A stretch of 34,550 bases of DNA from contig MNES01000007.1 in the NCBI GenBank assembly GCA_001917815.1, forward strand, positions 1 through 34,550. Direction: 5' to 3'. The notes under the pieces were generated by a model that was not told the origin of the DNA, searched no databases, and worked only from the letters and a program-made list of their open reading frames with translations. Origin of the DNA: Chloroflexi bacterium 13_1_40CM_65_17 (lineage in GTDB: Bacteria; Chloroflexota; Dormibacteria; Dormibacterales; Dormibacteraceae). The position numbers were made by a program, and so were the translations under genes. Positions 1-7,131 of the stretch are shown piece after piece (within the stretch, counting starts at the first letter, position 1; every line of letters begins with the position of its first letter).

Positions 1-195
1 CAGGAAGATGAGGGTCCCGATGCCGCTGAAGAAGATCACTGTGTTCGGGTTGAAGCCCAGGATCAACGGCACCAGCACCGTGGCCCCGAACATGGCCATG
101 ACGTGCTGGACGCCCATCAGGATCGTCTGCGGCCAGGGCAGGCGTTCCTCCGGATAGACGATGTCGCGCTCGCGCGCTGAAGATGCCACCGCCAT
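1..195 (-). CDS. NCS2-family nucleobase (uracil/xanthine) permease, N-terminal part, cut by window edge
   Basis: Reading leftward from an ATG at 195, 65 codons stay open to the window edge. The peptide begins MAVASSARERDIVYPEERLP and continues into a first membrane segment with the motif QHVMAMFGATVLVPLILGFN, which is typical of the start of UraA/PyrP/PbuX-type NCS2 proton-nucleobase symporters (known family feature). It would import uracil, xanthine or a related base across the cytoplasmic membrane. It is divergent from the CodA-like deaminase at 266, with 70 bp between the starts. This fits a nucleobase import and deamination pair, as in codB-codA, although CodB itself belongs to the NCS1 family. 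The exact substrate cannot be told from 65 residues. Confidence 0.8.
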   Translation of the reverse strand, partial: MAVASSARERDIVYPEERLPWPQTILMGVQHVMAMFGATVLVPLILGFNPNTVIFFSGIGTLIFL

Positions 196-251
196 GACGC
201 AATTCCCCCTTTGCGCTGCGCCCCGGTCCCCGGTGGCCGGGGTCCCCGCGT

Positions 252-257
252 TATGGT
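252..257 (+). promoter_or_regulatory. Candidate -10 box (TATGGT) for a leaderless transcript
   Basis: TATGGT lies 8 nt before the GTG start of the CodA-like gene, and no Shine-Dalgarno sequence precedes that GTG. This geometry would place the transcript 5' end at or next to the start codon. No convincing -35 box is seen. Inference only. Confidence 0.35.
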
Positions 258-265
258 AGCCGCCC

Positions 266-1498
266 GTGTGGGCTTTGCGGAACGCGTTTTTGCCGGGCGG
301 CGGTGTCGCCGACGTCATCGTCGATGGGGAGCGCATTACCACCATTGGCCCAGGCGTCGCTGAGCGCATAGCGGCCGCCGCCGACGGCACGGGCAGGCTG
401 CTTCTGCCTGCGTACATCGATGGCCACGTCCATCTCGACAAGGTGCTCATCCGTGACGAGCTGCGCGACCACGATGGGACTCTCGCCGGCGCGATCGAGG
501 CGACCCACGAGCGCAAGCGGCGCTACACGGCGGAGGACGTGCGCGCGCGAGCGCGGTCGGTGATCGAATCATCGGTGCAGCTCGGGACCACGCGCCTCCG
601 CTCGCATGTGGACGTGGACACGATCGGCGGCCTGACGCCGCTCGAGGGAGTGATGGCGGCCGCGGCGGACTGCGCCGACATCGCCGACGTGCAGACGATC
701 GCCTTCCCGCAGGAAGGCCTGCTTCGCGACCCGGGCGCGTACGGGTTGATGGAGGCGGCCATCGAAGCCGGCGCGGACGTGGTGGGCGGCATGCCCCACT
801 GGGAGGCCGATGAGGCCGCTCAGCGCGAGCACGTGCACATGTGCTTCGACCTCGCCGAGCGCTTCGACCGCGACCTCGACATGCACGTCGACGAGACCGA
901 CGACGGCGGGGTGCGGACTCTGGAAATGGTTGCCGATGAGGCATTGGGCCGCGGGTATCTCGGTCGGGTTTGCGCGGGCCATGTCTGCTCGTTGGCGGCG
1001 GCGCCGCACGACTACGCGGAGCGCGTGATCGACAAGTGCCTGCGCGCTGGGATCTCGATTGCCGCGAACCCGGTCACGAACCTGGTCCTGCAGGGTCGCG
1101 GCGACCGAGGGTTGGTTCGTCGCGGAACGACGCGCATCGGCGAGCTGCGCGCGGCGGGGGTGAATGTGCTGTTTGGGCAGGACTGTGTCAAGGACGGGTT
1201 CTATCCGTTCGGGCGAGGCTCGATGCTCGAGGTCGCGCTCATCTCAGCTCACGCCGCGCATCTGACGACTCGCTCGGACCTGGCCTTCGCGTTGCGAGCC
1301 GTGAGTGACGCCCCGGCCAAGGCATGGCGACTGACTGACTACGGGCTCGAGGTGGGCGCCCGTGCCGACCTCCAGCTGCTGCCAGTCCCTTCTTGGGAGG
1401 AGGCTCTACGCCTGCAGCCGCTCCCCGAGAAGGTCTGGTTCAAAGGCCGCCTGGTGGCGGACAGCAGCGTGGAGACGAGGCTGCACCGGAGCTCCTAG
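266..1498 (+). CDS. Cytosine deaminase-like amidohydrolase (CodA family)
   Basis: This 410-residue protein has the amidohydrolase TIM-barrel layout of E. coli CodA and near-normal length. Visible metal and catalytic residues are H54 and H56 (IDGHVHLD), H207 and E210 (DMHVDETDD), H239 (AGHVCS) and D306 (FGQDCVKDGFYPFG). The internal motif AFPQEGLL also matches CodA. Family members hydrolyse an exocyclic amino group or ring amide of a pyrimidine, purine or related ring in the cytoplasm. The residue after the metal-binding Asp is Cys307, where E. coli CodA has Asp314, a residue known to shape substrate choice, so cytosine may not be the true substrate. The start is GTG at 266; no in-frame upstream start is better. 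It pairs with the divergent NCS2 permease at 1-195. Confidence 0.85.
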   Translation: MWALRNAFLPGGGVADVIVDGERITTIGPGVAERIAAAADGTGRLLLPAYIDGHVHLDKVLIRDELRDHDGTLAGAIEATHERKRRYTAEDVRARARSVIESSVQLGTTRLRSHVDVDTIGGLTPLEGVMAAAADCADIADVQTIAFPQEGLLRDPGAYGLMEAAIEAGADVVGGMPHWEADEAAQREHVHMCFDLAERFDRDLDMHVDETDDGGVRTLEMVADEALGRGYLGRVCAGHVCSLAAAPHDYAERVIDKCLRAGISIAANPVTNLVLQGRGDRGLVRRGTTRIGELRAAGVNVLFGQDCVKDGFYPFGRGSMLEVALISAHAAHLTTRSDLAFALRAVSDAPAKAWRLTDYGLEVGARADLQLLPVPSWEEALRLQPLPEKVWFKGRLVADSSVETRLHRSS

Positions 1499-1508
1499 CG
1501 GCTGGTGC

Positions 1509-1832
1509 CTACCAGCTGTCGTGCGGCACCGCGTGAAGCTTCGAGCGCACTTTGGAGACGTAGACCGGGTCCTTGATGACGACGACCGGGATATGCCTGC
1601 AGCTGTCGTCGGAGCGAAGGGTTTGGATCAAAGCCAGGTTGCCGGCGGCCGCGAGGTGGACGAAGATGACCTTGGGCAGCGTCTGCTTGGCACGACTGAC
1701 GGCGTCGGCATGATTCTGGGCGACGAATACGGTGTAGCCCTCGCCCTCGAGGCGCGTTTGATGGGCTACGCGAGAAGGCGCGTCATCGTCGACCAACAGA
1801 GCGGTACGGGTGGCGTCCAAGGCGAACCTCAC
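1509..1832 (-). CDS. Degenerate (pseudo-)receiver domain protein
   Basis: This 107-residue protein is a single response-regulator receiver fold with no output domain. The N-terminal acidic pocket is present (LLVDDD, residues 13-17), but the phosphoacceptor position is His59 in IFVHLAAAG, where a normal receiver has Asp (LLDLMMPG type). The usual KP motif near the C-terminus is also missing. It is therefore unlikely to be phosphorylated normally and may act as a phosphorylation-independent partner or be decaying. The GTG start at 1832 follows a good AAGGAG ribosome binding site. It ends 10 bp from the convergent CodA-like gene. No kinase lies next to it. Confidence 0.7.
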   Translation of the reverse strand: MRFALDATRTALLVDDDAPSRVAHQTRLEGEGYTVFVAQNHADAVSRAKQTLPKVIFVHLAAAGNLALIQTLRSDDSCRHIPVVVIKDPVYVSKVRSKLHAVPHDSW

Positions 1833-1914
1833 TATCTCCTTCTCGGCTAAGGGATCGGCAGGTTCACGGGAGGATACGCCAGCCTGTCGTGTGAAGGCAG
1901 TTTAGTCGGAGTGC

Positions 1915-3141
1915 CTACCTACCCGATCGGTTTCCCGAAGACCAGCGCCTTCCGCGATAACGCCGTGCACCGGTCGCCGCTGTTGCGGTCGACCGCGGCG
2001 GAGGCGCCGGCCGATGCTCCTGGTACTGCCAGCTGCCCTCGTCCAGGAACCGCTTAGTGTCCAGCTCGCGGATCTTGGGAGCCCCCTGGCGGCTGAGCTT
2101 TATCCAGTTCAGCTCGTCCTCGGGGGTGACGAAGGTGAGCGCCCTTCCGGCGACGCCCATCCGTGCGGTGCGGCCGACTCTGTGGGTGAGCCAGTGCGCA
2201 GAATCGGGCAGCTCGAAGTTGACGACCAGGCCCACGTTGTCGACGTCGATGCCGCGCGCGGCGACGTTGGTGGCGACGAGGACCTGGCTCCGGCCGGCGC
2301 GGAACGAAGCCATCGCCCGGTCGCGGATGGCCTGTGAGAGGTTGCCCTGGAGCTCGACCGAGTTGTGGCCGAGCTGGCGTAGATGACCGTTCAGCTTCGA
2401 CACTCCGTGCTTGGTGCGGCCGAACACGATGGCCGAGCCACCGTGGCGATGCAGCACCCGGCTGAGCGTTTGCAGCTTGTGCTCGCGGGCCACTCGGAGG
2501 AGGCCGTGCTCCAGGTCCGCTTCTTTTTCGGTAACGACGCGGACCTCTTCGTGATCGTGGGTGTGCTTCTCGATCATGGTGGTCACCCAGGTGGGCATGG
2601 TCGCCGAAGCGAGCACGGTTTGCGGCTCGTAGGTGAGGCCGAGCAGTCGCTCGACCGCAGGCGCGAACCCAGCGTCCAGCATCTCATCGGCTTCATCGAG
2701 CACGAGATACTCGACGCGAGAAAGCGACAGCCGCCCTTGCGTGACCAGGTCCAGGATCCGGCCCGGCGTGCCGACCACGACGTCGACCCCGCTTTTGAGC
2801 GCGAGCCGCTGGGTGGCGTACCCGACGCCGCCGTACAGGACAGCGGATCGGAGGTCGCTCGCGAGCGAGCGTAGAACCTTCTCCACCTGGAGCGCGAGCT
2901 CCCTGGTCGGGGTCACGATGAGGGCGCGAGGGCCGGCGCCACGGCGGGGCAATCGCTCCACCATCGGGACGAGAAAGGCGAGGGTCTTACCGGACCCGGT
3001 CGGCGCCTCGATCACGACATCCCTGCCTTGCAACAGCAGAGGGATCGCTTGCGCCTGAACGGGCACGGGCTCGGTGATTCCGAGGGCGGCCAGGGCCGCC
3101 AGGGTATGCGGGCGTACACCCGCGTCTGCGAATGACTGCAA
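1915..3141 (-). CDS. DEAD-box ATP-dependent RNA helicase
   Basis: This 408-residue protein has every core helicase motif in order: Q-motif Q29 (EPVPVQAQAI), Walker A APTGSGKT 46-53, PTRELA 78-83, GG and TPGR 125-128, DEAD 149-152, SAT 179-181, ARGID 295-299 and HRVGRTAR 320-327. The C-terminus after residue 370 is a short basic Arg/Gly/Ser-rich tail, which in this family usually aids RNA binding. It would unwind short RNA duplexes in the cytoplasm in ribosome assembly, mRNA decay or cold adaptation. Its length matches minimal RhlE/CshA-like enzymes, and the subfamily cannot be fixed by eye. It is monocistronic, with a GC-rich perfect hairpin (3230-3247) in the upstream region. Confidence 0.95.
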   Translation of the reverse strand: MQSFADAGVRPHTLAALAALGITEPVPVQAQAIPLLLQGRDVVIEAPTGSGKTLAFLVPMVERLPRRGAGPRALIVTPTRELALQVEKVLRSLASDLRSAVLYGGVGYATQRLALKSGVDVVVGTPGRILDLVTQGRLSLSRVEYLVLDEADEMLDAGFAPAVERLLGLTYEPQTVLASATMPTWVTTMIEKHTHDHEEVRVVTEKEADLEHGLLRVAREHKLQTLSRVLHRHGGSAIVFGRTKHGVSKLNGHLRQLGHNSVELQGNLSQAIRDRAMASFRAGRSQVLVATNVAARGIDVDNVGLVVNFELPDSAHWLTHRVGRTARMGVAGRALTFVTPEDELNWIKLSRQGAPKIRELDTKRFLDEGSWQYQEHRPAPPPRSTATAATGARRYRGRRWSSGNRSGR

Positions 3142-3229
3142 CGCGTCTCCTGATCCTCTCCAGGGTCGTAATGTGGCGCGACGATCAGGACACCGTCACC
3201 GTTGACGGGAGAGAGGACCCGAGCGAGCG

Positions 3230-3247
3230 GGCCGGCTAATGCCGGCC
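3230..3247. repeat. Perfect GC-rich inverted repeat upstream of the helicase gene
   Basis: GGCCGGC-TAAT-GCCGGCC forms a perfect 7 bp stem with a 4 nt loop, about 90 bp upstream of the helicase start. No T-run follows on either strand, so it is not a standard intrinsic terminator. It may be a leader-RNA hairpin or an operator. Confidence 0.5.
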
Positions 3248-3306
3248 GAGGATGGGAAGTCTACGCGATTGTCATGGGCGGCATCGGTTCGTTGCCCGGT
3301 TCATGA

Positions 3307-3714
3307 TTGCCCGATGGCCATTCCGCAGAGCGGGATCTTCTGCAGAAGTGGAACCACGACGTCACTGCGTGGGAATCGCTGACGGTCGCTCAACGGGAGC
3401 AGGTGATAGGGCGCGCGAAGGCCGACAGCACGGAGCTCTCCAACAAGCCCGCCGACTCCCCTGTCGCGCGTAACGACCAGGACACGTTCGGCAAGATCTT
3501 CCGGCGCAACATGCCTTACGGCACGGTAACGGACCACGGCACGATGTTCGTCGGCTTCAGCGCCGATCAGCAGCGCCTGGAAGCGATGCTCGAGAGCATG
3601 GCCGGGGTGACCGGCGGCGTTCGCGACGCGCTCACGCGCTACACGCGACCGCTGACGGGCGCCTACTACTTCGTCCCTTCCACCGAGAGCCTGCGCCGGA
3701 TCAGCTCGGAGTAG
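3307..3714 (+). pseudogene. Remnant of a DyP-type haem peroxidase (C-terminal half only)
   Basis: The 135 residues match the C-terminal half of type B dye-decolorising peroxidases: DVTAWESLTVAQREQVIGR, RRNMPYG, GTMFVGFSADQQRLEAMLE and TGAYYFVPS. The N-terminal half, which carries the GxxDG motif, is absent. A TGA stop sits directly before codon TTG 3307 in this frame. The conserved proximal haem histidine, normally in an S-H-V-A/R context, is here a proline (DSPVAR, CCT at 3460-3462); one base change from CAT would give this. With half the protein and the haem ligand gone, peroxidase activity is very unlikely. No clear N-terminal piece was found in other frames upstream. It could still be expressed as a small protein, but decay is the simpler reading. 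Confidence 0.75.
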
Positions 3715-3816
3715 CGGCGGGGCCGTGTGGAAGTCGCCACGGTCCGATCATGCCCAGGACGGCGCCACGCTGGGCACCGCCATGTGTAGCACCAAGATCC
3801 GGTTTTTCAGCCGGGT

Positions 3817-3822
3817 TAGGAT
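3817..3822 (+). promoter_or_regulatory. Candidate -10 box (TAGGAT) for a leaderless transcript
   Basis: TAGGAT lies 7 nt before GTG 3830 of the DksA-like gene. The AGGA inside it could instead serve as a weak ribosome binding site for the same GTG. The two readings cannot be separated by eye. Confidence 0.3.
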
Positions 3823-3829
3823 GGTTGTC

Positions 3830-4183
3830 GTGCTCACCACCCGAGAAGCTCGCCGTTTCCGCGGGAAGCTCGAAGCTGAGCGCAAGGTGGTTGAGGCCCG
3901 GCTCGCAGCAAGGAGCCGCGATGAGCAGGAGACCGTTCGCGACGAGTCCGGAGTCGGCGACTCGGTGGACGAGGCAAGCCTGCTCTACGACCGCGAGGGC
4001 GATATCGACGACAACGACCTGGATCAGAGGACTCTTGTACAGATCGATAGAGCGCTCCGCCGTCTCGATGAGGGGACCTACGGGGTCAGCGAGGTCTCCG
4101 GCAAGCCTATCCCGGTTGAGCGCCTGGAAGCCGTCCCGTACGCCACGACGCTCATCGACGAGCAGCCGCTGGAGCCGGCCTGA
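3830..4183 (+). CDS. DksA/TraR-like protein lacking all zinc-finger cysteines
   Basis: This protein of about 117 residues has the DksA/TraR layout: an N-terminal helical hairpin (about residues 4-75, with the acidic run DREGDIDDNDLDQR near the tip or second arm) followed by the family motif DEGTYGVSEVSGKPIPVERLEAVPYATT. In zinc-binding members the equivalent is GxYGxCxxCG with a second cysteine pair; here no cysteine occurs in the whole protein. This resembles the YteA-type branch, which also has lost most of them. The expected role is binding in the RNA polymerase secondary channel to adjust transcription or (p)ppGpp response (family inference). The GTG start at 3830 is preferred because the homologous region begins there; ATG 3821 is in frame and possible. 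The 3' end overlaps the convergent LysR gene by 32 bp. Confidence 0.8.
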   Translation: MLTTREARRFRGKLEAERKVVEARLAARSRDEQETVRDESGVGDSVDEASLLYDREGDIDDNDLDQRTLVQIDRALRRLDEGTYGVSEVSGKPIPVERLEAVPYATTLIDEQPLEPA

Positions 4184-5111
4184 CCCAGATCAGCTCGCTA
4201 CCCACCGGCACATCCGCCGGAAGCGGGGGCGCGATGTCGTCAACGGTCTGGAGGAGATTTGCCAGCGCCGGCGACGGATTGTCGCGGACCCAAGCCGCTC
4301 CATATTCGATGAGAGGTTTGGGCGTCAGCCGCCGGTAATCGAGACCATCGGCTCGAGCGATCGCGGCACGATGCTCCGACATGAGTGAGACAGCATTGCG
4401 AGCCTGCGCAAGCGCAGCGGCCATCTGGTCAGGCGGTTCCTCTCCGACCACATTGGGGGGCTCGCCTATGTACTTTGTGAGCCAGCTGATGCTGGCCGCG
4501 GCAAGCGGTCCATTCACACCTGATGAAACCGTGATCACCGGTTCACCGCGCAGACAGTCGATCGGAACGCTCTCCATCTCCATGAAGCGGTGAGCGGGCG
4601 ACATTACCAGCACGAGCTCGTGACGGTCGAGCGGACGAATGGCGATGCCGTTGTGCTCTCCGATCGCTACGCCGACGAACGCGAAGTCCACATCCCCCGC
4701 AAGCAGTCGCTCCACATTTGTCTGCGAATAGCCACTCGTCAACTCCAGCTTGACCGCGGGGTAACGGCGGCGATACTCGGCCAGTATCTCAGCCGGAAGA
4801 CCAACATCCCACAGGGTCAGATAGGAGATGTTCAGGCGGCCGATGATTCCGGCTGCGTGATCCCTCAATGCCCCGAGTGCACGCTCTTCGATCTGCACCA
4901 ACCCCCTGGCGTGTTCGATCAGCACCTCGCCGGCTGGTGTCAGGCGGACCTCGCGCGCGTTGCGCTCCAGCAGCCGAACCCCCAGCTCAGCCTCCAGGAC
5001 ATGGATCCGATGCGTGATCGCAGGTTGGGTCATTCTGATGCTCGCGGCCGCACGACCGTAGTGGCGGTGCTCGGCGATCGCGACAAACGCTCTCAGGTGG
5101 CGCAGTTCCAA
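4152..5111 (-). CDS. LysR-family transcriptional regulator
   Basis: This 319-residue protein has the standard LTTR length and order. A winged helix-turn-helix lies at residues 1-60 (LRHLRAFVAIAEHRHYGRAA, MTQPAITHRIHVLEAELGVRLLER), followed by a linker helix and a periplasmic-binding-protein-like effector domain from about residue 90. It would bind DNA as a tetramer and respond to a small ligand. The start is TTG at 5111: an in-frame TAG lies six codons upstream and no other start codon falls between. Two inverted repeats (5114-5129 and 5151-5168) sit just upstream and suit autoregulation. The usual divergent target is not obvious; the next rightward gene is a lone receiver at 5229. The last 32 bp overlap the convergent DksA-like gene. 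Confidence 0.92.
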   Translation of the reverse strand: MELRHLRAFVAIAEHRHYGRAAASIRMTQPAITHRIHVLEAELGVRLLERNAREVRLTPAGEVLIEHARGLVQIEERALGALRDHAAGIIGRLNISYLTLWDVGLPAEILAEYRRRYPAVKLELTSGYSQTNVERLLAGDVDFAFVGVAIGEHNGIAIRPLDRHELVLVMSPAHRFMEMESVPIDCLRGEPVITVSSGVNGPLAAASISWLTKYIGEPPNVVGEEPPDQMAAALAQARNAVSLMSEHRAAIARADGLDYRRLTPKPLIEYGAAWVRDNPSPALANLLQTVDDIAPPLPADVPVGSELIWVRPAPAAARR

Positions 5112-5113
5112 GG

Positions 5114-5129
5114 TAGCAAGATCATGCTA
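5114..5129. promoter_or_regulatory. Inverted repeat TAGCA-N6-TGCTA, probable LysR operator
   Basis: TAGCA, 6 nt, TGCTA begins 3 bp upstream of the LysR start codon. Its T-N11-A-like symmetry is the form LysR-type regulators bind. Its position over the start suggests it represses the LysR gene itself. Confidence 0.5.
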
Positions 5130-5150
5130 CGGTCGGCCTTAAAACCCAAT

Positions 5151-5168
5151 CATTGATTCGAATCAATG
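5151..5168. promoter_or_regulatory. 18 bp perfect palindrome CATTGATTCGAATCAATG, probable LysR operator
   Basis: Every base of this 18 bp stretch is symmetric. It lies 40 bp upstream of the LysR gene and 61 bp upstream of the receiver gene at 5229, in locally AT-rich DNA. It is the best candidate for the high-affinity recognition site of the adjacent regulator, controlling one or both genes. The assignment to LysR is inferred from position. Confidence 0.6.
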
Positions 5169-5228
5169 CATCACTTTTCCGATGACTCCGCCTTCGATGG
5201 TTGCCGACTGTAGATACTTGGTCAATCC

Positions 5229-5672
5229 TTGAGCCAGCTGAACGCCCGCATACTGATCGTCGATGACGAGCCGGCCAACCTCCTTCTGCTCGAACAGTTC
5301 CTGTCCGACACTTCTACCGAAATTCGTAGCCTCACCGACTCACGGCACGTGGAGCAGACATTCAATGAGTTCGAGCCGGACATCGTCCTTCTCGACCTTC
5401 ATATGCCGAATGTCGACGGCCAGGAGGTCCTGAGGCGCCTCCGCAGCGCACGAGAGAGCCTCGGCTTCCTCCCCGTTGTCGTCCTGACCAGCGATACGAG
5501 CCGCCTGGCGCGAAACAGCGCCCTGCTGCTCGGGGCCGACGACTTCTTGACCAAGCCTCTGGATCGAACAGAGGTCGTGCTGCGTGTTCGCAACCTGCTG
5601 CGCATGCGCGAGCTGTTCGTGGATCTGGCCGCCGCCAATCAGGCTCTCGAAGCGGAGACCGGAACCAGCTAG
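5229..5672 (+). CDS. Single-domain response regulator (CheY-like receiver)
   Basis: This 147-residue protein is a complete receiver: acidic pair D12-D13, phosphoacceptor D56 (LLDLHMPNVDG), T87 and K109 (LTKPLD). After the receiver, a short amphipathic helix (residues 120-143, RMRELFVDLAAANQALEAE) looks like the linker that joins receivers to HD-GYP, GGDEF or kinase domains in related proteins, but the protein stops at 5672 and no such domain follows in any frame. It therefore either acts as a stand-alone phospho-signal carrier or is a shortened form of a larger regulator. The start is TTG at 5229. No kinase is adjacent. Confidence 0.88.
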   Translation: MSQLNARILIVDDEPANLLLLEQFLSDTSTEIRSLTDSRHVEQTFNEFEPDIVLLDLHMPNVDGQEVLRRLRSARESLGFLPVVVLTSDTSRLARNSALLLGADDFLTKPLDRTEVVLRVRNLLRMRELFVDLAAANQALEAETGTS

Positions 5673-5685
5673 CGCCCGGCGCCTG

Positions 5686-6201
5686 CTAGTCGGCAGCTCG
5701 CGAGGTAGCGCGGGCCGCCTCTTGCGCTCCGACACCGACCAAGAGCAGCCAGGCACCGCTCACCATGAAGATGAACGACGACATCATTCCCAACCCGACC
5801 GCATATAGACCCCACGTGTTGCCGAAGAACAGGACGACGGCGCCCGCCTGCTCCAGCAACAGGCAGGCGAAGCTCCCGATGGTCCGCATCAAAACTCCGG
5901 AGTCGGCACTGCTCGCGGCCTGCCGGATGCTCCTGAAAAGGATGGCTTCGACAATCACGAGCACCACGATCAGCTCCACCGCGACGGCCTGTGCGTTCTG
6001 GCCGCCCATGAGAACGAGTGCGGAGCGGATGAAGACGGCCGTCAACCCGGTGAGGATGGTTCGTGCGCGATGCCGATGCACAGGGTTGGTGGCGATCTCG
6101 TCGAGGTGGAGCGTCATCGCGACGAAGACCAGGCCGGTCAGAGCTGCCGAGCCGCCGCCCACCACGATGAAGTAGTCGTTCCAAGAGCTGAGCGCCGGCA
6201 T
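5686..6201 (-). CDS. Integral membrane protein of unknown function
   Basis: This 171-residue protein has about five predicted membrane segments (roughly residues 9-30, 46-66, 71-91, 105-126 and 132-158). The N-terminus WNDYFIVVGGGSAALTGLVF resembles a motif I have seen in small uncharacterised actinobacterial and chloroflexal membrane proteins, but I cannot assign a family or a function. There are no obvious charged transport or catalytic residues inside the segments. The ATG start at 6201 is clear. It converges on the lone receiver gene, with 13 bp between their stops. Confidence 0.7.
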   Translation of the reverse strand: MPALSSWNDYFIVVGGGSAALTGLVFVAMTLHLDEIATNPVHRHRARTILTGLTAVFIRSALVLMGGQNAQAVAVELIVVLVIVEAILFRSIRQAASSADSGVLMRTIGSFACLLLEQAGAVVLFFGNTWGLYAVGLGMMSSFIFMVSGAWLLLVGVGAQEAARATSRAAD

Positions 6202-6301
6202 TTATGAAACGGCGGACCTCGTCACGGCCGGAACGGTACTCCTACCCGGAGGCCCTGGTCGGGTTGGGAATGTCCAAAAGTTAGGTCCACAATGAGACGG
6301 C

Positions 6302-6706
6302 ATGGAAGAGAGAAGCGAAGAACAGGTGATCAGCCGGCTGTTCGCTCTGGAAAACGACGGCCAGGCTGCGCAACGAGCCGAGCTGACCGGCGAACGGTTC
6401 ATCTCGCTGATCCAGGATCCCGCAAGCGGACTTGCGTACGTCTTTCAACACGGCCTGGACGAGACCGAGGGCGCCGAGGTCCCGGAGGGGACGGAGTTCT
6501 GGGAGTACTCGAATCTGGACGAGGCGGCGCGGGCCTACGCGCAGCTGCTCGCCGAAGATCGACAGGCGGGCGATCTCGTGGAGACGGATTCGGAGGAGGG
6601 CCTGGGCGACTCGGAGACCAGTGGAGCCGAGGTGCGCGATCGGTATTCGGCGAGCGACGAGGACCTTCTCATCGATGATGAGCCTGGGGGCGAGCAGGCG
6701 GAATAG
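6302..6706 (+). CDS. Small acidic hypothetical protein
   Basis: This 134-residue, strongly acidic protein (EGLGDSETS, ASDEDLLIDDEPGGEQAE near the end) has no recognised motif. The first 90 residues look globular, with FWEYSNLDEAARAYAQLLAED forming a likely helix. The last 40 residues look disordered. There is no signal peptide or membrane segment, so it is probably cytoplasmic. The frame is favoured over its shadows because it starts with ATG at a sensible site and ends 10 bp before the convergent YjbQ gene. No function is proposed. Confidence 0.6.
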   Translation: MEERSEEQVISRLFALENDGQAAQRAELTGERFISLIQDPASGLAYVFQHGLDETEGAEVPEGTEFWEYSNLDEAARAYAQLLAEDRQAGDLVETDSEEGLGDSETSGAEVRDRYSASDEDLLIDDEPGGEQAE

Positions 6707-6716
6707 GCGGCCTCGG

Positions 6717-7124
6717 TCAGCCGGATACGGGAACCACCGCGACCTCGACGGTTCTCGTGCGAGGTCCATCCCACTCGCAGAGAAAGATCGCCTGCCAGGT
6801 GCCGAGCTTGAGCTTTCCATTACGCACCGGCGCCGCGGTGGCGGCTCCGACCAGCACAGTCTTGATGTGTGAGTCGGAGTTGCCCTCCGCATGCCGATAT
6901 CCCGAGTCCTTGGGGACGACTCTCCCTAACTGGGCTTCGACGTCGCGGGCGACGTTGGGATCGGCTCCCTCGTTGATGGTCACCCCGGCGGTGGTGTGGC
7001 TCACGAAGACGTGGCATATGCCCTCCGACACGCGCGAACGCTCGACGATGCGAGCGACCTCGTCGGTGACATCGAGCAGCTGCACACGACGCCCGGTGCG
7101 GACTTGAAAGCTCTCCCAGCCCAC
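6717..7124 (-). CDS. YjbQ family protein (UPF0047, secondary thiamine-phosphate synthase type)
   Basis: This 135-residue protein has full family length and all conserved motifs: VSHTTAGVTINEGADP (H43), YRHAEGNSDSHIK (H78, H86) and LGTWQAIFLCEWDGPR (W110). YjbQ proteins form small trimeric beta-rich assemblies with a histidine cluster; E. coli YjbQ has weak thiamine-phosphate-synthase activity, but the real role is unsettled (family knowledge). The start is GTG at 7124, 7 bp after the MoaD-like gene. It is the last gene of a three-gene operon with the BNR propeller and MoaD-like genes. Confidence 0.92.
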   Translation of the reverse strand: MGWESFQVRTGRRVQLLDVTDEVARIVERSRVSEGICHVFVSHTTAGVTINEGADPNVARDVEAQLGRVVPKDSGYRHAEGNSDSHIKTVLVGAATAAPVRNGKLKLGTWQAIFLCEWDGPRTRTVEVAVVPVSG

Positions 7125-7131
7125 GGCCTGA

